Below are positions 58,401 to 64,000 of a stretch of 64,000 nucleotides of DNA, piece by piece. Both the position numbers and the translations under genes were made by a program. Where the stretch lies: the NCBI RefSeq assembly GCF_900496995.4, contig NC_044012.1, forward strand, positions 23,474,759 through 23,538,758, written 5' to 3'. Position 1 is the first letter of the stretch, and each line of letters starts with the position of its first letter. The stretch is from Aquila chrysaetos chrysaetos. Taxonomy: Eukaryota > Chordata > Aves > Accipitriformes > Accipitridae. The notes below the pieces were generated by a model, which saw only the letters and a list, made by a program, of their open reading frames with translations, did no database searches and was not told the DNA's origin.

Positions 58401-60570
58401 TGGGAAAGGAATGTGCAGTTGGTATGCTATTTTCCTCTGCCGTTCTCCTGTCTACGTTCGTGAGCTGCATTCTTGATCTGCGTTCAGGTCACACCTTTCT
58501 CTCTCTGTCTCTCTCTCTCTCTCTCTCTCATTCCATGCCCTTGCAGTTTAACTGGTACACTCGTCGGGCTGTGCTCACTGGCATCTACAACACCACTGAA
58601 CTGGTGATGATGCAGGATTCATCCCCTGACTTCGAGGAGACTTGGCGCTTCCTGGAAAACAGAGTAGCTGATGCCATGAACATGGGCAATACAGCTAATC
58701 AGGTAACATTACAGGCAAGGTATACATGCAGTGTCCCCCTTCTCCCCAAATATATATGCAGGCAGACCTGGCTTTTCAGTCATGCAGACCACACGTCTGC
58801 TGAGAGACTACCTTGTATTGGTGGGTGATTGCATAAATGCTGTCGGTTCAACATCAATAAACACCTATTTTCTAGTGAAGTGATATGTAGGCGCACTCTT
58901 TGTCAGACTGGCCCGATGGTTAGGAGACACATATTCCCAGGAAATCTCTTCCGTGCTTCTTATCTCTGGCTATCATTTGTCTGCAGTGCCTGGCTTCTGT
59001 CAGCACCTTTCTGTAGCAAATAAATGTTTGTTGTGCATTATGTCTCTGTTTGGGTGGCCATAAGTGTAACTGCAGAAGAAAGCCAAAGGTCATGTTCTCC
59101 TTTTGTCTCCTAGGTACAGTCAACCGGAGAAGCAGTTGTCCAGGGCCTGATGGGAGCTGCAGTTACTGTAAGTAATGCTGAAACCAGCAGGGCTGCAAGG
59201 GCAGAATTGTTTCTCTTCCCTTCCATGCTGAATGTCAGCATGTTTTTCCTCCCAAATCTAGAAGATGGCATGAAAGAGAATTGTCTTTTGTAACTTAACT
59301 ACATGTCAGGATGATTTTCTGGGTTGTTTGGGGTTAGTTCACTGTTGTGTGGTGAAAGAACTTGTAACAGAGCATAAAAAAATTAAGTCTGAAGGTGTAG
59401 GGTGAGCTTTAGGGATGAGAGACTGGTGATCAGAATAAATACAACTGTTCTCCATCGCTTGTCACGAGATCTCTTCCTCTGCCAGTCCCCATGCTGGAGA
59501 TCTTGACGGAAGGTGCATGCCCCCGTGGGCACACAGGAGGTGGCACCTGTCCCTGAGCCACGGCGGGGTGACTTCCTCAAGGTGTTTCAGTTGACTGCAG
59601 TGTCCTTCCAAGAATTCATGCACATATTGGCAGCATCCTGGACTGCTTTGTGTCCATGCAGAGGGAGCTGCACTTCCTCTGGGATACAAAACAATCCTTT
59701 CTGTACTCAGGAATGACTTCTGAAGGGCTTCAGGGCCTCCCTGTGATTCTATTTTTGGACAATTCCCATTGCATTTAGCAGCAAAGTGATTTCCTTGTTA
59801 CCAGAAAAACGTTTTCCTTGTACCAGTGCAAGACAAACAGGCTGGAACGTAAATGAGAAATAATTTTTACTGTACAAAGCAGTTCTCAAGAATTTCTCCC
59901 ACTTCCTTCCCCCTGCGGTTACGGTAGAATCGTTTTGTAACTTCAGTGTTTCTCAGCCTCTCTCTGCTCTCACACCTGCCTATGCCAAAAGGATCCTCCA
60001 CTAGAGAAATAAATCCCTGTGCTCTGTCCATGCTCTTGTACCTCAGCACGACACTCTCATCCCTGTGGCTCGGGTCTGGGATGTCTCCCATCACCAGCTG
60101 TTTAGTCTGTCCCTGCAGCAGACCCACTGCGCAGATGAACAGGAGGAACTACTAGACTGTTTCCCAAGCGGGGTGGGTTGCAGCCAGCTGGTTTTAGGGC
60201 AAAATCATCCCAGTACATTAACTATAGGGGTAACCGGGTCCGGAGCTCCCATGGCCAAGGGTGGAGCCGCTGTACGGGTGTGCTGAGCTCTCCAGGTCTC
60301 TGCAAAACGGACGAGCAACCTGCATGCCTCATCAGGGGCTTAAATTCTCTGTCGGGGTCTGTGCAGCCACGGAAATAAAACCAGGCTGAAGCCCACTGAC
60401 CGAGAGAGTGGGTTCAGCTGGGGGGGGGGGGGGGTGGCTGGATCCAGGGCGACCTTTGTCCACCCCTTTGGCATTCACGGTGCCTTTTCGCCGAGGGCGC
60501 CGGTACTGAACCCCCTCCTCCCTCTGCCCCACAGATCAGGAACCTGGCGGGGCTGAACCAGCGCCGGTGA
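52439..60570 (+). CDS. COQ9: COQ9, mitochondrial coenzyme Q biosynthesis protein
   Basis: Nine exons, 316 aa: 52439-52508, 53597-53762, 54380-54515, 54875-55017, 55288-55372, 56444-56548, 58547-58702, 59114-59167, 60535-60570. COQ9 is a lipid-binding, TetR-fold protein of the mitochondrial matrix face that presents the quinone intermediate to COQ7 in ubiquinone synthesis. The Arg/Ala-rich N-terminus ([20 protein letters not shown]) is a mitochondrial presequence. The conserved core runs from [20 protein letters not shown] through [36 protein letters not shown] and [10 protein letters not shown] to [12 protein letters not shown]; the C-terminus ends LNQRR. Length matches the family (about 318). 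All introns are GT-AG and in phase. The head is shared with CIAPIN1; the tail is 160 bp from POLR2C. Confidence 0.98.
52537..52600 (+). repeat. CGTGCC hexanucleotide microsatellite in COQ9 intron 1
   Basis: About ten and a half units of CGTGCC/CGTGCT beginning 28 bases after the COQ9 exon 1 donor. Read through it encodes Val-Pro repeats, but it is intronic. Confidence 0.9.
55373..58546 (+). other. COQ9 introns 5 and 6, no additional gene
   Basis: Introns around the 105-bp exon at 56444-56548. Intron 6 (56549-58546) is AT-rich in its middle (56.75-57.25 kb), and its 3' end is a CT dinucleotide run at 58499-58530, which forms part of the pyrimidine tract of the exon 7 acceptor. No CR1 or LTR was recognised. 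Confidence 0.6.
58499..58530 (+). repeat. (CT)n tract forming a polypyrimidine tract
   Basis: A run of CT dinucleotides with one G interruption, ending about 16 bases before the acceptor CAG of COQ9 exon 7 (58547). Its length may vary between individuals and could influence splicing strength. Confidence 0.85.
59168..60534 (+). other. COQ9 last intron
   Basis: A 1.37-kb intron with a 14-G run at 60421-60434. No exon of another gene was recognised. Confidence 0.6.
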
Positions 60571-63982
<3,412 letters not shown>

Positions 63983-64000
63983 TAAGTGATTGTGAGCGTG

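Overview
The window reads as a bird genome, with genes split into many short exons and long AT-rich introns between GC-rich CpG-island promoters. The repeats are CR1 LINE 3' ends with the (ATTCTATG)n-type tail, LTR retrovirus insertions and solo LTRs. The two ~590-bp solo LTRs look like a family I associate with non-galliform (neoavian) birds; that taxonomic point rests on memory, not on a search.

Layout. 1-13.8 kb: 5' part of GFOD2 on the minus strand (first coding exon at 7.35-7.70 kb, non-coding exon 1 and CpG island near 13.35-13.7 kb); the large last coding exon lies off the left edge. 14.16-20.68 kb: a very young but internally defective gammaretrovirus-like provirus on the minus strand, with two 433-bp LTRs that differ at one base, a 5-bp target duplication and a tRNA-His primer site. 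20.7-21.7 kb: an orphan signal-peptide exon followed by a solo LTR. 24.2-27.9 kb: a complete seven-coding-exon immunoglobulin-family inhibitory receptor (plus strand, 325 aa, one TM segment, two ITIM-like tyrosine motifs). 28-34.5 kb: no convincing gene, one CR1. 34.56-42.08 kb: a second, older gammaretrovirus-like provirus on the minus strand. 43.6-52.4 kb: CIAPIN1 (minus, all eight coding exons, 308 aa). 52.4-60.6 kb: COQ9 (plus, nine exons, 316 aa). 60.8 kb to the right edge: POLR2C (plus, coding exons 1-7; the C-terminus is outside).

CIAPIN1 and COQ9 are divergent from one CpG island, with start codon and splice donor only about 90 bp apart. COQ9 ends about 160 bp before the POLR2C start codon. 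The trio therefore forms a compact housekeeping block: cytosolic Fe-S assembly, coenzyme Q synthesis, RNA polymerase II. All splice junctions given for these genes were read base by base and keep the frame.

Most unusual points: the ITIM receptor, which I cannot assign to a named gene; the nearly identical LTRs around a heavily broken provirus body, with its 3' LTR pointing into the GFOD2 promoter; a long Cys-rich/Arg-rich open frame between pol and env of that provirus; a GGGGYC hexanucleotide tract at the start of CIAPIN1 intron 1; and tandem uORFs abutting the GFOD2 start codon.
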